Below, in pieces: positions 7,823-16,548 of a DNA stretch of 64,000 bases. Positions within the stretch are counted from its first letter, which is position 1. The number at the start of each line of letters is the position of its first letter. The notes under the pieces were generated by a model. That model worked only from the letters and a program-made list of their open reading frames with translations, made no database searches and was not told the origin of the DNA. The stretch spans positions 1 to 64,000 of the forward strand of contig NZ_JAPNLJ010000037.1 in assembly GCF_026627445.1 (NCBI RefSeq), read 5' to 3'. Position numbers and translations under genes: made by a program. The DNA comes from Streptomyces sp. H27-H1 (lineage in GTDB: Bacteria > Actinomycetota > Actinomycetes > Streptomycetales > Streptomycetaceae).

Positions 7823-8783
7823 GTTCGCACAGGAGCTGCAGGCTCCGCCAGCCCTCGTCCACGGGCATCCCGCCGCACAGTGGGTGCAGCACCAGGTTCC
7901 CCGCCTCGCCGGCGCCGCGGGCGTACGCGACCGCCTCGTCCGGGGTGAGGATGCGGTACACGCCCTCGGCGCGCAGCTCCGCCACCGTGCTCGCGCCCGA
8001 CCGTACGGCGCTGCGGATGTCCTTGGACTGCCAGGAGGCGTACATCCCGGCCTCGTGCAGGAAGCGCTCGCCGTACTCGGCCCACGCCCGGTCCGGGTCC
8101 TCGGAGATGTGCAGCAGCGGGGTCTCGGCCGCCGGCATCATGCAGAAGCCCTCCGTGCCGTACTCCGCGAGCTTCGCGTTGTAGTACGCCTCCAGCTCGG
8201 GCAGGTGCGCGCTCGGGAAGAACGGCAGCCCCAGGCGGGCCGCGCGCCGGGCGGCCGCCTCCGAGCTGCCGCCGACCAGGAGCAGCGGGTGCGGCTGGGT
8301 GAACGGCCGCGGAGTGACCCGTACGGTACGGCCGCGGAACTCGAACGGCTCACCGGTCCACGCCTTCAGCAAGGTCTCCAGCAGCTCGTCCTGGAGCTTG
8401 CCGCGCCGGCTCCACTCCACGCCGTGCTGCTCGTACTCCTCGGGCCGGTAGCCGATGCCGGCCACCGTGACGAGGCGGCCGCCACTGAGCAGGTCCAGTA
8501 CGGCGATGTCCTCGGCGACCTTCAGCGGGTCGTACAGCGGGCCGATGATCGCCGAGACGGTGACGGCGATCCGGCGGGTGGCACCGAAGACCGCGCCCGC
8601 GAAGGCGAAGGGGGAGGGCAGCCAGTTGTTCTCGGTGCCGTGGTGCTCCTCGGTCTGGATGGTGTCGATCCCGCGGTCGTCCGCGTACTTCGCCATCTCC
8701 AGCGCGGCCTTGTAGCGGGCGGAGAGGGTTTCCGGGGTGCCGTTCGGATCGATGAGGTTGAACCGGGCCACGGTGATGGGCAT
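7797..8783 (-). CDS. LLM-class flavin-dependent oxidoreductase
   Basis: A 328-residue protein of the luciferase-like monooxygenase (bacterial luciferase/F420-dependent) superfamily. Family features include the N-terminal IQTEEHHGTENNWLPSPF stretch, ISAVIGPLYDPLKVAEDIAVLD-like helix sequence, the G-GY-P-EY motif (GIGYRPEEYEQHGV) and LLVGGSSEAAARRAARLGLPFF near the C-terminal half. Whether FMN or F420 is the cofactor, and the substrate, cannot be told. The ATG follows GAAGGGGGAC. It is a single gene convergent with glcP and downstream of the co-directional NCS1 permease with a 63-base gap, so co-transcription with that permease is possible. Confidence 0.85.
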   Translation of the reverse strand: MPITVARFNLIDPNGTPETLSARYKAALEMAKYADDRGIDTIQTEEHHGTENNWLPSPFAFAGAVFGATRRIAVTVSAIIGPLYDPLKVAEDIAVLDLLSGGRLVTVAGIGYRPEEYEQHGVEWSRRGKLQDELLETLLKAWTGEPFEFRGRTVRVTPRPFTQPHPLLLVGGSSEAAARRAARLGLPFFPSAHLPELEAYYNAKLAEYGTEGFCMMPAAETPLLHISEDPDRAWAEYGERFLHEAGMYASWQSKDIRSAVRSGASTVAELRAEGVYRILTPDEAVAYARGAGEAGNLVLHPLCGGMPVDEGWRSLQLLCEQVLPRLKD

Positions 8784-8846
8784 GGAGAAGTCCCCCTTCG
8801 CCGGATGTGGGTGGGCGGGCGAAGGGGGACGTTAGCTGACGTGGCG

Positions 8847-10301
8847 TCAGTTGGACAGGGACCCGGCGCCGGCGGCCGCGGGCGCCGGCTCCTCGGCGGG
8901 GGCCGCCGGGCCCTTCGCCTCCGGGGTGCGCGGCAGGGCCGCGTACAGGACGGCCGAGGTGACGATGCCCGCCAACCAGCCCAGGCCGTTCTGCCCGATC
9001 CAGGTGGTGGCCAGCGGTCCGCTGAACCAGTCGACCTTCGTGAACAGCAGACCCACCACCAGGGCGAGGCCCCAAGCGGTCATGGCCTGCCAGGCGAAGC
9101 CGCCGCGGTACCAGTAGGCGCTGCTCCGCGTGGTGTCCAGCAGGGCGGCCCCGTCGTAGGAGGTGCGTCGCAGCATGTCCACGCCGAAGACGCCGATCCA
9201 CGCGGAGAAGGCCACGGCCAGCAGGGTGAGGAAGGAGATGAACGAACCGAAGAAGCTGGTCGCGACCACCATCAGCAGGAAGCCGAAGATCAGGCTGATG
9301 ACGGCGTTGACGCTGACCGCCGCGGCGCGCGGGACCTTGATGCCCAGGGTCTGGGCGGTGAAGCCCGCCGAGTACATGGACATCGAGTTGATGAGCAGCA
9401 TGCCGACGAGCGCGATCAGCAGGTACGGGACCGCGATCCAGATCGGCAGCAGCTCGCCGATGAAGGAGACCGGGTCCTGCGCGGTGGCCAGGTCCGGGGT
9501 GGCCACCGCCATCACGGCGCCCATGAGCACCATCGGGATCACCACGACGGCCGCGCCGCCGATGGTCGCGCCGACCATGCCCCTGGCGGAGGCGGTGCGG
9601 GGCAGGTAGCGGGTGAAGTCCGGTCCGGACGGGACCCAGCTGATGCCGCCGGCCGCGATGGTGCCGATGCCCGCGATCATCATCGCGGTGGAGCCGGCGG
9701 GCTTGCCGAAGACGGCGGACCAGTCGGTCTCGGCGATCAGGTAGCCCAGCACGAGCACGCTGAAGGCGCCGAAGAGGTACGTGGACCACTTGGAGCAGAC
9801 GCGCAGCGCGTTGATGCCCAGACCGGAGACGAGGAAGGTGCAGCCGACGAAGAAGAGGAGGGTGACGACGATCAGGGCGGTGTTCTTCTTGATGCCGAAG
9901 ACCAGGTCGAGGACGGTCAGGACGGCGTAGGCGCCGCTGACCGCGTTGATGGTCTCCCAGCCCCAGCGGGCGACCCAGATCAGGGCGCCGGGGAAGAGGT
10001 TGCCGCGCTGGCCGAAGACGGCCCGGGAGAGCGCCATGCCGGGGGCGCCGCCGCGCTTGCCCGCGATGGATATGAGTCCGACGAGCCCGTAGGAGACGAC
10101 GGGCGCGGCGATCGCGACGACGAGCACCTGCCAGATGTTCAGCTTGTTGAAGATCACGAGACCGGCGCCCATGGTCAGCAGCAGCACACTGATGTTGGCG
10201 GCGACCCAGGTCGGGACGAGCTCGCGCACCCGGCCGCGGCGCTCACTGTCCGGAACGGGTTCCAGGCCGCGTGACTCGACAGCGGTCGTCTCGGCAGACA
10301 T
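8847..10301 (-). CDS. NCS1-family nucleobase/cytosine permease
   Basis: A 484-residue inner-membrane transporter with about 12 helices, of the nucleobase-cation symporter-1 family (cytosine, uracil, allantoin or hydantoin importers). Recognisable elements are LVPTWVAANISVLLLTMGAGLV in helix 1, the long ARWGWETINAVSGAYAVL segment, SWVPSGPDFTRYLPR after helix 5, and SFFGSFISFLTLLAVAFSAWIGVFGVD. The substrate cannot be assigned. The start MSAETTAVE is an ATG seven bases after GGAG; the open frame extends further but without a ribosome site. The C-terminal tail is Ala/Pro-rich. Its downstream neighbour is the LLM oxidoreductase; a link through pyrimidine or hydantoin catabolism is only conjecture. 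Confidence 0.87.
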   Translation of the reverse strand: MSAETTAVESRGLEPVPDSERRGRVRELVPTWVAANISVLLLTMGAGLVIFNKLNIWQVLVVAIAAPVVSYGLVGLISIAGKRGGAPGMALSRAVFGQRGNLFPGALIWVARWGWETINAVSGAYAVLTVLDLVFGIKKNTALIVVTLLFFVGCTFLVSGLGINALRVCSKWSTYLFGAFSVLVLGYLIAETDWSAVFGKPAGSTAMMIAGIGTIAAGGISWVPSGPDFTRYLPRTASARGMVGATIGGAAVVVIPMVLMGAVMAVATPDLATAQDPVSFIGELLPIWIAVPYLLIALVGMLLINSMSMYSAGFTAQTLGIKVPRAAAVSVNAVISLIFGFLLMVVATSFFGSFISFLTLLAVAFSAWIGVFGVDMLRRTSYDGAALLDTTRSSAYWYRGGFAWQAMTAWGLALVVGLLFTKVDWFSGPLATTWIGQNGLGWLAGIVTSAVLYAALPRTPEAKGPAAPAEEPAPAAAGAGSLSN

Positions 10302-10346
10302 AGGTGTACTCCGTGGGGGAAGCGGGGCGTGGGGGGACTGTTCATC

Positions 10347-10373
10347 ATCGTAGATTCGTCGCAAAAAGTACAA
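10347..10373 (-). promoter_or_regulatory. Candidate promoter of the NCS1 permease
   Basis: Reading leftward, TTGTAC (10373-10368) and TACGAT (10352-10347) are separated by a short 15-base spacer, in an unusually A+T-rich patch about 45 bases upstream of the permease ATG. Confidence 0.3.
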
Positions 10374-10393
10374 ACAGAGGCCAATGTCCTTAT

Positions 10394-10558
10394 GTGAACC
10401 TACAAAGGAGTGGGGCCGGGGCTGGGCTCGCCGGGCTCAAGGAGTACGGGTGCGGTCTGCGCGACGGGGAGGTGCCCGGCGGGCTGCTCGCCGTCGCCGG
10501 CGCCTTCCTCGGGCCGCCTCACGATGACCTGTACTGCGTGCGCGCCATCCGCGCGTAG
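10394..10558 (+). other. Doubtful small ORF or gene remnant before ftsY
   Basis: The 302-base gap between the NCS1 permease and ftsY contains a GTG-initiated 54-codon frame with G/C-rich third positions after the first few codons. It ends in PPHDDLYCVRAIRA. No convincing ribosome site precedes it, and I do not recognise the product. It may be a small gene, a decayed C-terminus or chance. Confidence 0.25.
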
Positions 10559-10603
10559 CGGCGGACCTACGGCGCGGACTTCGTGGCCGATACTGGAGAA
10601 GTT

Positions 10604-11827
10604 ATGGAAATCCTCATCCTTGCCGTAGTCATCGCCCTGGTCGCGGTCGGCGCGATCAGCGGACTCGTGGTCAGCAGCCGCAAGAAGAAGCAGCTGCCGC
10701 CCACGGCGCCGCCCAGCACGCCGACCATCACTGCCCCGCCCGCCGAACCGCAGGTGGGGGAGGACGCCGCACCGACGGCGCAAGAACCGCGCCGCACGAT
10801 CGAAGAGGTCGTGCTCCCCGATGCGGAGACGGCCCTCGAATCGCCGGTCGCGGTCGAGGACCCGGTCGTGGGGGCTCCGCCCGCCCCCGAGATCGAGGTG
10901 CCCGAGCCCACCGCCGGCCGCCTGGTCCGGCTGCGCGCCCGTCTCGCCCGGTCGCAGAACACGCTCGGCAAGGGGCTGCTCACGCTGCTCTCCCGCGAGC
11001 ACCTCGACGAGGACACCTGGGAGGAGATCGAGGAGACCCTCCTCATCGCCGACGTCGGTGTCGCGCCGACCCAGGAGCTGGTGGACCGCCTCCGCGAGCG
11101 GGTCAAGGTGCTCGGCACCCGCACCCCCGCCGATCTGCGTGCCCTGCTGAAGGAGGAGCTGGTCGCGCTCCTCGGTACCGATTTCGACCGCGCGGTGAAG
11201 ACCGAGAGCGGCGTGGACACCCCCGCCGTGATCATGGTCGTCGGCGTGAACGGCACCGGCAAGACCACCACCACCGGCAAGCTCGCCCGCGTGCTCGTCG
11301 CCGACGGCCGCAGTGTCGTGCTCGGCGCTGCGGACACCTTCCGCGCCGCCGCCGCCGACCAGCTCCAGACCTGGGGCGACCGGGTCGGAGCACGTACCGT
11401 GCGCGGCCCCGAGGGCGGCGACCCGGCCTCGATCGCCTACGACGCGGTCAAGGAGGGCATCGCCGAGGGCGCCGACGTGGTGCTCATCGACACCGCCGGC
11501 CGGCTGCACACCAAGACCGGCCTGATGGACGAGCTCGGCAAGGTCAAGCGCGTCGTGGAGAAGCACGGCCCGCTCGACGAGATCCTGCTGGTCCTGGACG
11601 CCACCACCGGCCAGAACGGCCTGACCCAGGCCCGCGTCTTCGCGGAAGTCGTGGACATCACCGGCATCGTGCTGACCAAGCTCGACGGCACCGCCAAGGG
11701 TGGCATCGTCATCGCCGTCCAGCGCGCGCTGGGCGTCCCGGTCAAGCTCATCGGCCTCGGTGAGGGCGCGGACGACCTGGCGCCCTTCGAGCCGGAGGCC
11801 TTCGTCGACGCCCTGATCGGCGACTGA
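10604..11827 (+). CDS. ftsY: Signal recognition particle receptor FtsY
   Basis: A 407-residue SRP receptor GTPase that docks Ffh-ribosome complexes at the membrane. It begins with a membrane segment (MEILILAVVIALVAVGAISGLVV), a feature of actinobacterial FtsY. An acidic/Pro-rich A region follows to about residue 110, then the N domain, then the G domain. G motifs are GVNGTGKTTTT (about 213-223), DTFRAAAADQL, DTAGR (about 296) and TKLDGTAKGG (about 356). The ATG is five bases after GGAG; an upstream in-frame start lacks one. Its partner Ffh is encoded 7 kb downstream. Stem-loops follow the stop. Confidence 0.97.
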   Translation: MEILILAVVIALVAVGAISGLVVSSRKKKQLPPTAPPSTPTITAPPAEPQVGEDAAPTAQEPRRTIEEVVLPDAETALESPVAVEDPVVGAPPAPEIEVPEPTAGRLVRLRARLARSQNTLGKGLLTLLSREHLDEDTWEEIEETLLIADVGVAPTQELVDRLRERVKVLGTRTPADLRALLKEELVALLGTDFDRAVKTESGVDTPAVIMVVGVNGTGKTTTTGKLARVLVADGRSVVLGAADTFRAAAADQLQTWGDRVGARTVRGPEGGDPASIAYDAVKEGIAEGADVVLIDTAGRLHTKTGLMDELGKVKRVVEKHGPLDEILLVLDATTGQNGLTQARVFAEVVDITGIVLTKLDGTAKGGIVIAVQRALGVPVKLIGLGEGADDLAPFEPEAFVDALIGD

Positions 11828-11849
11828 GCGAGGCCCTCACCGCATCGAG

Positions 11850-11870
11850 GCCCTTGACCGCATCAAGGGC
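11850..11870. terminator. Short stem-loop after ftsY
   Basis: GCCCTTGA and TCAAGGGC pair around a CCGCA loop, 22 bases past the ftsY stop. Confidence 0.5.
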
Positions 11871-11892
11871 TCACGCGCCCGTACGAAGGCCA

Positions 11893-11924
11893 GTGCCCCC
11901 GCGGTCCCACGGACCCGGGGGCAC
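11893..11924. terminator. Strong stem-loop between convergent genes
   Basis: GTGCCCCCG pairs with CGGGGGCAC, and inside it GGTCC pairs with GGACC around a CAC loop, with a one-base bulge. It lies between the ends of ftsY and the leftward PrimPol-like gene and probably terminates both. Confidence 0.7.
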
Positions 11925-11939
11925 AGCCATGGGCGGAGC

Positions 11940-12611
11940 TCAAGCCCTGCGCAGCCGGTGGCAGAGGTAGGCGAGGGTGCCCAGCAGGAGCCGGGCCTGG
12001 GGCGGGTTCCCGGCCGAGTCCAGCGCGGGGGGCCGCAGCCAGCTCACCGGGCCGAGGCCCGCGAAGTCCGAGGGCGGGGCGGTGATGTAGGAGCCCTGGC
12101 CCAGCGCGAGCAGATCGAGACCGGCGTCGTCCCAGCCCATCCGGTACAGCAGCTGCGGCAGCCCGGCCGCCGCCCCCGGGGCGACGAAGAACTGGGCCCG
12201 GCCGTCCGGGGTCGCGGTGACCGGGCCGAGCGGCAGGCCCATCCGCTCGAGGCGGACCAGCGCCCGCCGCCCGGCCTCCTCGGAGACCTCGATGACGTCG
12301 AAGGAGCGGCCGACGGGGATCAGCACCGCGGCCCCCGGGTACCCGCTCCAGGTCTCGGTGACCTTGTCGAGGGTGGCGCCGGCCGGGACCGTGGGAGCGA
12401 GGGCCAGCGGATGCGCCCCCGGCGCACCGCAATTCGTATGACCGCAGGAGCAGTCCCGGGCGGGCCCCGCGGCCCGGGCGCCGGGGACCACGTCCCAGCC
12501 CCACAGTCCGGTGTACTCCGCCACCGTCGTGCACTCCGACGTCCGCCCGCGCCGCCGGGCGCCGGAACGGAACTCCTTGGTACCGCGGCTGCCGCCGATC
12601 GTGAAGCCCAT
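11940..12611 (-). CDS. Degenerate PrimPol-N-domain protein
   Basis: A 223-residue protein resembling the N-terminal domain of bifunctional DNA primase/polymerases, without any helicase part. The family-like elements are a Cys cluster followed by Pro-x-x-His-Pro (CSCGHTNC...GAHPLA), the VLIPVGRSFDVIEV strand, and a later GSYITAPPS segment that matches the usual xGxYVVxPPS. Where active members have an acidic D-x-D/E pair and a conserved His (GGxHxYF), this protein shows FDVIEVSE and DGRAQFFV, so catalysis is doubtful. I set the start at the ATG beginning MGFTIGG; another ATG two codons upstream is closer to GGAGG. It is divergent from nsdA. I recall similar standalone genes beside ftsY in other Streptomyces. 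Confidence 0.7.
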   Translation of the reverse strand: MGFTIGGSRGTKEFRSGARRRGRTSECTTVAEYTGLWGWDVVPGARAAGPARDCSCGHTNCGAPGAHPLALAPTVPAGATLDKVTETWSGYPGAAVLIPVGRSFDVIEVSEEAGRRALVRLERMGLPLGPVTATPDGRAQFFVAPGAAAGLPQLLYRMGWDDAGLDLLALGQGSYITAPPSDFAGLGPVSWLRPPALDSAGNPPQARLLLGTLAYLCHRLRRA

Positions 12612-12808
12612 GCCCATGCCCCCTCCAACGGGTCGGACGTGCCGGTGGTTACGACATCGGCCGGACGGGATGCCCGGCGCACTCCTCGCCGCGTGCGCCC
12701 CTGGCGCACTCCTGTCCATCCGATCGGTTCTGCCTACGTGTCAAGTGAATCGCGCCTGGCAGGTGGCGAGTTCATTCGAAGGGGTGGCGAATGGTGGCGT
12801 TTCCGGGA

Positions 12809-12838
12809 TCGACCTCCCCGGAGGGGTGATCGTAGGAT
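12809..12838 (+). promoter_or_regulatory. Candidate nsdA promoter
   Basis: TCGACC, an 18-base spacer and TAGGAT resemble a vegetative promoter about 120 bases before the nsdA start. The rest of the 345-base divergent gap (12612-12956) shows no further clear element beyond a single DnaA-box-like GTGTCCACA near 12870. Confidence 0.35.
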
Positions 12839-12956
12839 TACTTTCGGTGCATGAAGCGCTAAGGCGGACGTGTCCACACGGGTATGCCGGAGGCAAGGCG
12901 TGAAGGACTCGTGAAGAGCGGCTCCCGACAGGGTTTCGTGTTGAAGAGGCTGACGG

Positions 12957-14510
12957 ATGGGGGGCGTTCCAGTGAGCGGCAACGGCGCAAGCGGAACGAG
13001 TGCGGAGTCCGACATGTCTTCCGCCGGGGTCCCGGAGCACGACTCCGCGCCGGACGCGACCGTCCGCAATGAGCAGCTGACCTCCTGGTTCGTCCGCAGC
13101 GGCTGGTCCAAGGGCGAGCTCGCCCGCCAGGTCAACCGCCGGGCCCGCCAGATGGGCGCCCACCACATCAGCACCGACACCTCACGGGTCCGCCGCTGGC
13201 TCGACGGGGAACAGCCCCGCGAGCCCGTCCCGCGGATCCTGTCGGAGCTCTTCTCCGAACGCTTCGGCTCCGTCGTCGCCATCGAACACCTCGGCCTGCG
13301 CGCCGCCCACCAGACCCCCTCCGTCTCCGGCGTCGACCTGCCCTGGGCCGGTCCGCAGACCATCGAGCTGCTCGGCGAGTTCTCCCGCAGCGACCTGATG
13401 CTGGCCCGCCGCGGCTTCCTCGGGACCTCGCTCGCCCTGTCCGCCGGCCCCGCCCTCATCGAGCCCATGCAGCGCTGGCTCGTACCGGTCCCGGCCGCCG
13501 ACCCGGGACCCCGGGAGGCGGGGCCGACGGGCGCCCTCGGCGGCCACCGGCCGCCCAGGCTCTCCGAGCCCGAGGTGGATCTCCTCGAAGCGACCACCGT
13601 GATGTTCCGCCAGTGGGACGCCCAGTGCGGCGGCGGACTGCGGCGCAAGGCGGTCGTGGGCCAGCTCCACGAGGTCACCGACCTGCTCCAGGAGAACCAC
13701 CCGGCCCCGGTCATGAAGCGGCTCTTCAAGGTCGCCGCCGAGCTCGCCGAGCTCGCCGGCTGGATGAGCTACGACATCGGCCTGCACCCCACCGCGCAGA
13801 AGTACTTCGTCCTCGCGCTGCACGCCGCCAAGGAGGGCGGCGACAAGCCCCTGGGCTCGTACATCCTCTCCAGCATGAGCCGCCAGATGATCCACCTGGG
13901 CCGCCCCGAGGACGCCCTGGAACTCATCCACCTGGCCCAGTACGGCAGCCGCGACTGCGCCGGCCCCCGCACCCAGGCCATGCTGTATGCGATGGAGGCC
14001 CGCGCCTACGCCAACATGGGCCAGCCCAGCCGGTGCAAGCGGGCCGTGCGGATGGCCGAGGACACCTTCTCCGACGTCGGCTTCGACGCCGAGCCCGAGC
14101 CCGACTGGATCCGTTTCTTCTCCGAGGCCGAGCTCAACGGCGAGAACTCCCACTCTTACCGGGACCTGGCCTACGTGGCGGGCCGCAGCCCCATGTACGC
14201 CTCCCTCGCCGAACCGGTCATGGAGCGTGCCGTCGAGCTCTTCGGGAAGGACGAGGAGCACCAGCGCTCCTACGCCCTCAACCTCATCGGCATGGCCACC
14301 GTGCACCTGCTCCAGCGCGAGCCGGAGCAGGCCGCGGTCCTCGTCGGCCGCGCCCTCGACGTGGCGGGAAAGGTGCGGTCCGAGCGGGTGAACACCCGGC
14401 TGCGCAAGACCGTCGACACCGCCGCGCGTGAGTACGGCGACGTCGCGGAAGTGGTGCGCCTGACCGACCACCTCGCCTCCCGCCTCCCCGAGGCCGCGGA
14501 GGCCGTCTGA
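12957..14510 (+). CDS. nsdA: Development/antibiotic repressor NsdA
   Basis: A protein of 512-517 residues matching NsdA, described in S. coelicolor as a negative regulator of sporulation and antibiotic production. The N-terminal part (about 40-110) resembles a DNA-binding helical domain that begins at QLTSWFVRSGWSKGELARQVNRRA and ends in TSRVRRWLDGE. The C-terminal two-thirds is a TPR-like helical repeat array, including AAKEGGDKPLGSYILSSMSR and QYGSRDCAGPRTQAMLYAMEARAYANMG. Identification rests also on position immediately upstream of amtB-glnK-glnD. Two starts are plausible: this ATG, seven bases after GAAGAGG, or the GTG at 12972 after GGGGGG. Confidence 0.87.
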   Translation: MGGVPVSGNGASGTSAESDMSSAGVPEHDSAPDATVRNEQLTSWFVRSGWSKGELARQVNRRARQMGAHHISTDTSRVRRWLDGEQPREPVPRILSELFSERFGSVVAIEHLGLRAAHQTPSVSGVDLPWAGPQTIELLGEFSRSDLMLARRGFLGTSLALSAGPALIEPMQRWLVPVPAADPGPREAGPTGALGGHRPPRLSEPEVDLLEATTVMFRQWDAQCGGGLRRKAVVGQLHEVTDLLQENHPAPVMKRLFKVAAELAELAGWMSYDIGLHPTAQKYFVLALHAAKEGGDKPLGSYILSSMSRQMIHLGRPEDALELIHLAQYGSRDCAGPRTQAMLYAMEARAYANMGQPSRCKRAVRMAEDTFSDVGFDAEPEPDWIRFFSEAELNGENSHSYRDLAYVAGRSPMYASLAEPVMERAVELFGKDEEHQRSYALNLIGMATVHLLQREPEQAAVLVGRALDVAGKVRSERVNTRLRKTVDTAAREYGDVAEVVRLTDHLASRLPEAAEAV

Positions 14511-14628
14511 CGGCCACCCCGGCCGATTCCAAAGGCCCCCGGCCGCGGCAGTCACCCCGTGAAGCCCGATCAGGCTCCCCCAGCCAGGTTCCCCGGGTCA
14601 TCGCCGCGGCCGGGTTCCCACCCGGCGG

Positions 14629-14653
14629 CTCCATGAACCATTCGTTCATGGAG
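14629..14653. repeat. Inverted repeat upstream of amtB
   Basis: CTCCATGAAC and GTTCATGGAG are perfect 10-base arms around a five-base CATTC loop. There is no T-run, and the right arm, GTTCATGGAGG, resembles a PhoP-box unit (GTTCA core). It could be an operator or the nsdA terminator. Confidence 0.5.
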
Positions 14654-14655
14654 GC

Positions 14656-14713
14656 GTAACACGCCAGGCCTCTTCGTCATCGACGCGAAACACCCAGCGG
14701 CGCCGCCGGAAAC
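14656..14713 (+). promoter_or_regulatory. Probable GlnR-binding site of the amtB operon
   Basis: The GlnR consensus is GTnAC-n6-GAAAC in units repeating every 22 bases. Here GTCAT-n6-GAAAC (14676-14691) is followed by a second GAAAC exactly 22 bases on (14709-14713), and a GTAAC lies 20 bases upstream (14656-14660). The second GTnAC half is not conserved. amtB-glnK-glnD is a known GlnR target in Streptomyces. Confidence 0.55.
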
Positions 14714-14849
14714 CGGCCTGCGCGAATCTCAGGGCCATTAACCGGCCAGCCCCCCGGCCGGAACACCCTCAGGCCTGATTCACGAACCAGTGCCGCTCAG
14801 GTTTTCACGCTCGCCCGCACGCGAACGTACCGACGACGAGGAGACGCCG

Positions 14850-16196
14850 ATGGCATCAGCCATCACGACCCTCGCGGCAGACGCCCCCACGCTGTCTTCC
14901 GCGAACACCGGGTTCATGCTCATCTGCTCCGCCCTGGTCATGCTGATGACCCCGGGACTCGCCTTCTTCTACGGAGGCATGGTCCGCGTCAAGAGCAGCC
15001 TCAACATGCTGATGATGAGCTTCATCAGCCTCGGGATCGTCACGATCCTCTGGGTCCTCTACGGATTCAGCCTCGCCTTCGGCGCCGACTCCGGCTCGCT
15101 CATCGGCTGGACCTCCGACTACGTGGGACTCAGCGGCATCGGCATCACCGAGCTGTGGGACGGCTACACCATCCCGGTCTACGTCTTCGCCGTCTTCCAG
15201 CTGATGTTCGCGATCATCACCCCGGCCCTGATAAGCGGTGCGCTGGCCGACCGCGTCAAGTTCAGCGCATGGGCCCTGTTCATCACCCTGTGGGTCACCG
15301 TCGTCTACTTCCCCGTCGCCCACTGGGTGTGGGGCGCCGGCGGCTGGCTCTTCGAGCTCGGCGTCATCGACTTCGCCGGCGGCACCGCCGTCCACATCAA
15401 CGCGGGCGCCGCGGCCCTCGGCGTCATCCTGGTCATCGGCAAGCGCGTCGGCTTCAAGAAGGACCCGATGCGCCCGCACAGCCTCCCGCTCGTGATGCTC
15501 GGCGCGGGCCTCCTGTGGTTCGGCTGGTTCGGCTTCAACGCGGGCTCCTGGCTCGGCAACGACGACGGCGTCGGCGCGGTCATGTTCGTCAACACGCAGG
15601 TCGCCACCGCCGCGGCCATGCTCGCCTGGCTCGGCTACGAGAAGCTGCGCCACGGCTCCTTCACCACCCTCGGCGCCGCCTCCGGCGCGGTCGCGGGCCT
15701 CGTCGCCATCACCCCCTCCGGCGGCTCCTGCTCCCCGCTCGGCGCGATCGCCATCGGCGTCATCGCCGGTGTCGTGTGCGCCATGGCCGTCGGACTGAAG
15801 TACAAGTTCGGCTACGACGACTCCCTCGACGTGATCGGCGTCCACCTCGTCGGCGGCGTCATCGGCTCCCTGCTCGTCGGCCTCTTCGCCACCGGCGGGG
15901 TCCAGTCCGACGCGGCCGGCCTCTTCTACGGCGGCGGCCTCGAGCAGCTCGGCAAGCAGGCCGTCGGAGTCTTCGCGGTACTCGCCTACTCTCTCGTGGC
16001 ATCCGCGGTACTCGCCTTCCTCCTCGACAAGACGATCGGGATGCGGGTCACCGAGGACGACGAGGTCTCCGGCATCGACCAGGTCGAGCACGCCGAGACC
16101 GCCTACGACTTCAGCGGAGCCGGCGGCGGCTCCTCCTCCCGGAGCACCGCCGGCCCCGCCCCCGTTGCCGCCGCGAGCAAGAAGGTTGACGCATGA
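14850..16196 (+). CDS. amtB: Ammonium transporter AmtB
   Basis: A 448-residue Amt/Rh-family ammonium channel with about 11 membrane helices. Diagnostic stretches are TPGLAFFYGGMVRVKSSLNMLMMSF, GALADRVKFSAWALF, DFAGGTAVHINAG (first pore His region), WFGWFGFNAGS and IGVHLVGGVIGSLLVGL (second pore His region). The soluble tail is Ser/Gly/Ala-rich. The chosen ATG follows GAGGAGA; an upstream in-frame start lacks a ribosome site. Its stop overlaps the glnK start as ATGA, so PII is translationally coupled to the channel it is expected to regulate. Confidence 0.97.
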   Translation: MASAITTLAADAPTLSSANTGFMLICSALVMLMTPGLAFFYGGMVRVKSSLNMLMMSFISLGIVTILWVLYGFSLAFGADSGSLIGWTSDYVGLSGIGITELWDGYTIPVYVFAVFQLMFAIITPALISGALADRVKFSAWALFITLWVTVVYFPVAHWVWGAGGWLFELGVIDFAGGTAVHINAGAAALGVILVIGKRVGFKKDPMRPHSLPLVMLGAGLLWFGWFGFNAGSWLGNDDGVGAVMFVNTQVATAAAMLAWLGYEKLRHGSFTTLGAASGAVAGLVAITPSGGSCSPLGAIAIGVIAGVVCAMAVGLKYKFGYDDSLDVIGVHLVGGVIGSLLVGLFATGGVQSDAAGLFYGGGLEQLGKQAVGVFAVLAYSLVASAVLAFLLDKTIGMRVTEDDEVSGIDQVEHAETAYDFSGAGGGSSSRSTAGPAPVAAASKKVDA

Positions 16197-16531
16197 AGCT
16201 CATCACCGCGATCGTGAAGCCGCACCGGCTGGACGAGATCAAGGAAGCCCTGCACCGCTACGGAGTCCAGGGGCTCACCGTCTCCGAAGCCAGCGGATAC
16301 GGCCGCCAGCGCGGCCACACCGAGGTCTACCGGGGCGCCGAGTACACCGTGGACCTCGTACCGAAGATCCGCATCGAGGTGCTCGTCGAGGACGCCGACG
16401 CCGAAGACGTGATGCGGATCGTCGTCGACGCCGCCCAGACCGGCAAGATCGGCGACGGCAAGGTGTGGAGCATCCCCGTGGACTCGGTCATCCGGGTCCG
16501 CACCGGCGAGCGCGGCGCTGACGCGCTCTAG
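16193..16531 (+). CDS. glnK: Nitrogen regulatory PII protein GlnK
   Basis: A 112-residue PII signal protein that senses 2-oxoglutarate and ATP/ADP and gates AmtB. It has the usual MKLITAIVKPHRLDEIKEAL start, the T-loop YRGAEYTVD with the modifiable Tyr51, the B-loop TGKIGDGKVW, and a C-terminal VRVRTGE-like end. Streptomyces PII is adenylylated at Tyr51 by the product of the next gene rather than uridylylated. It overlaps amtB by four bases and is 17 bases from glnD. Confidence 0.97.
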   Translation: MKLITAIVKPHRLDEIKEALHRYGVQGLTVSEASGYGRQRGHTEVYRGAEYTVDLVPKIRIEVLVEDADAEDVMRIVVDAAQTGKIGDGKVWSIPVDSVIRVRTGERGADAL

Positions 16532-16548
16532 GTGATTGGAACCCTGGG

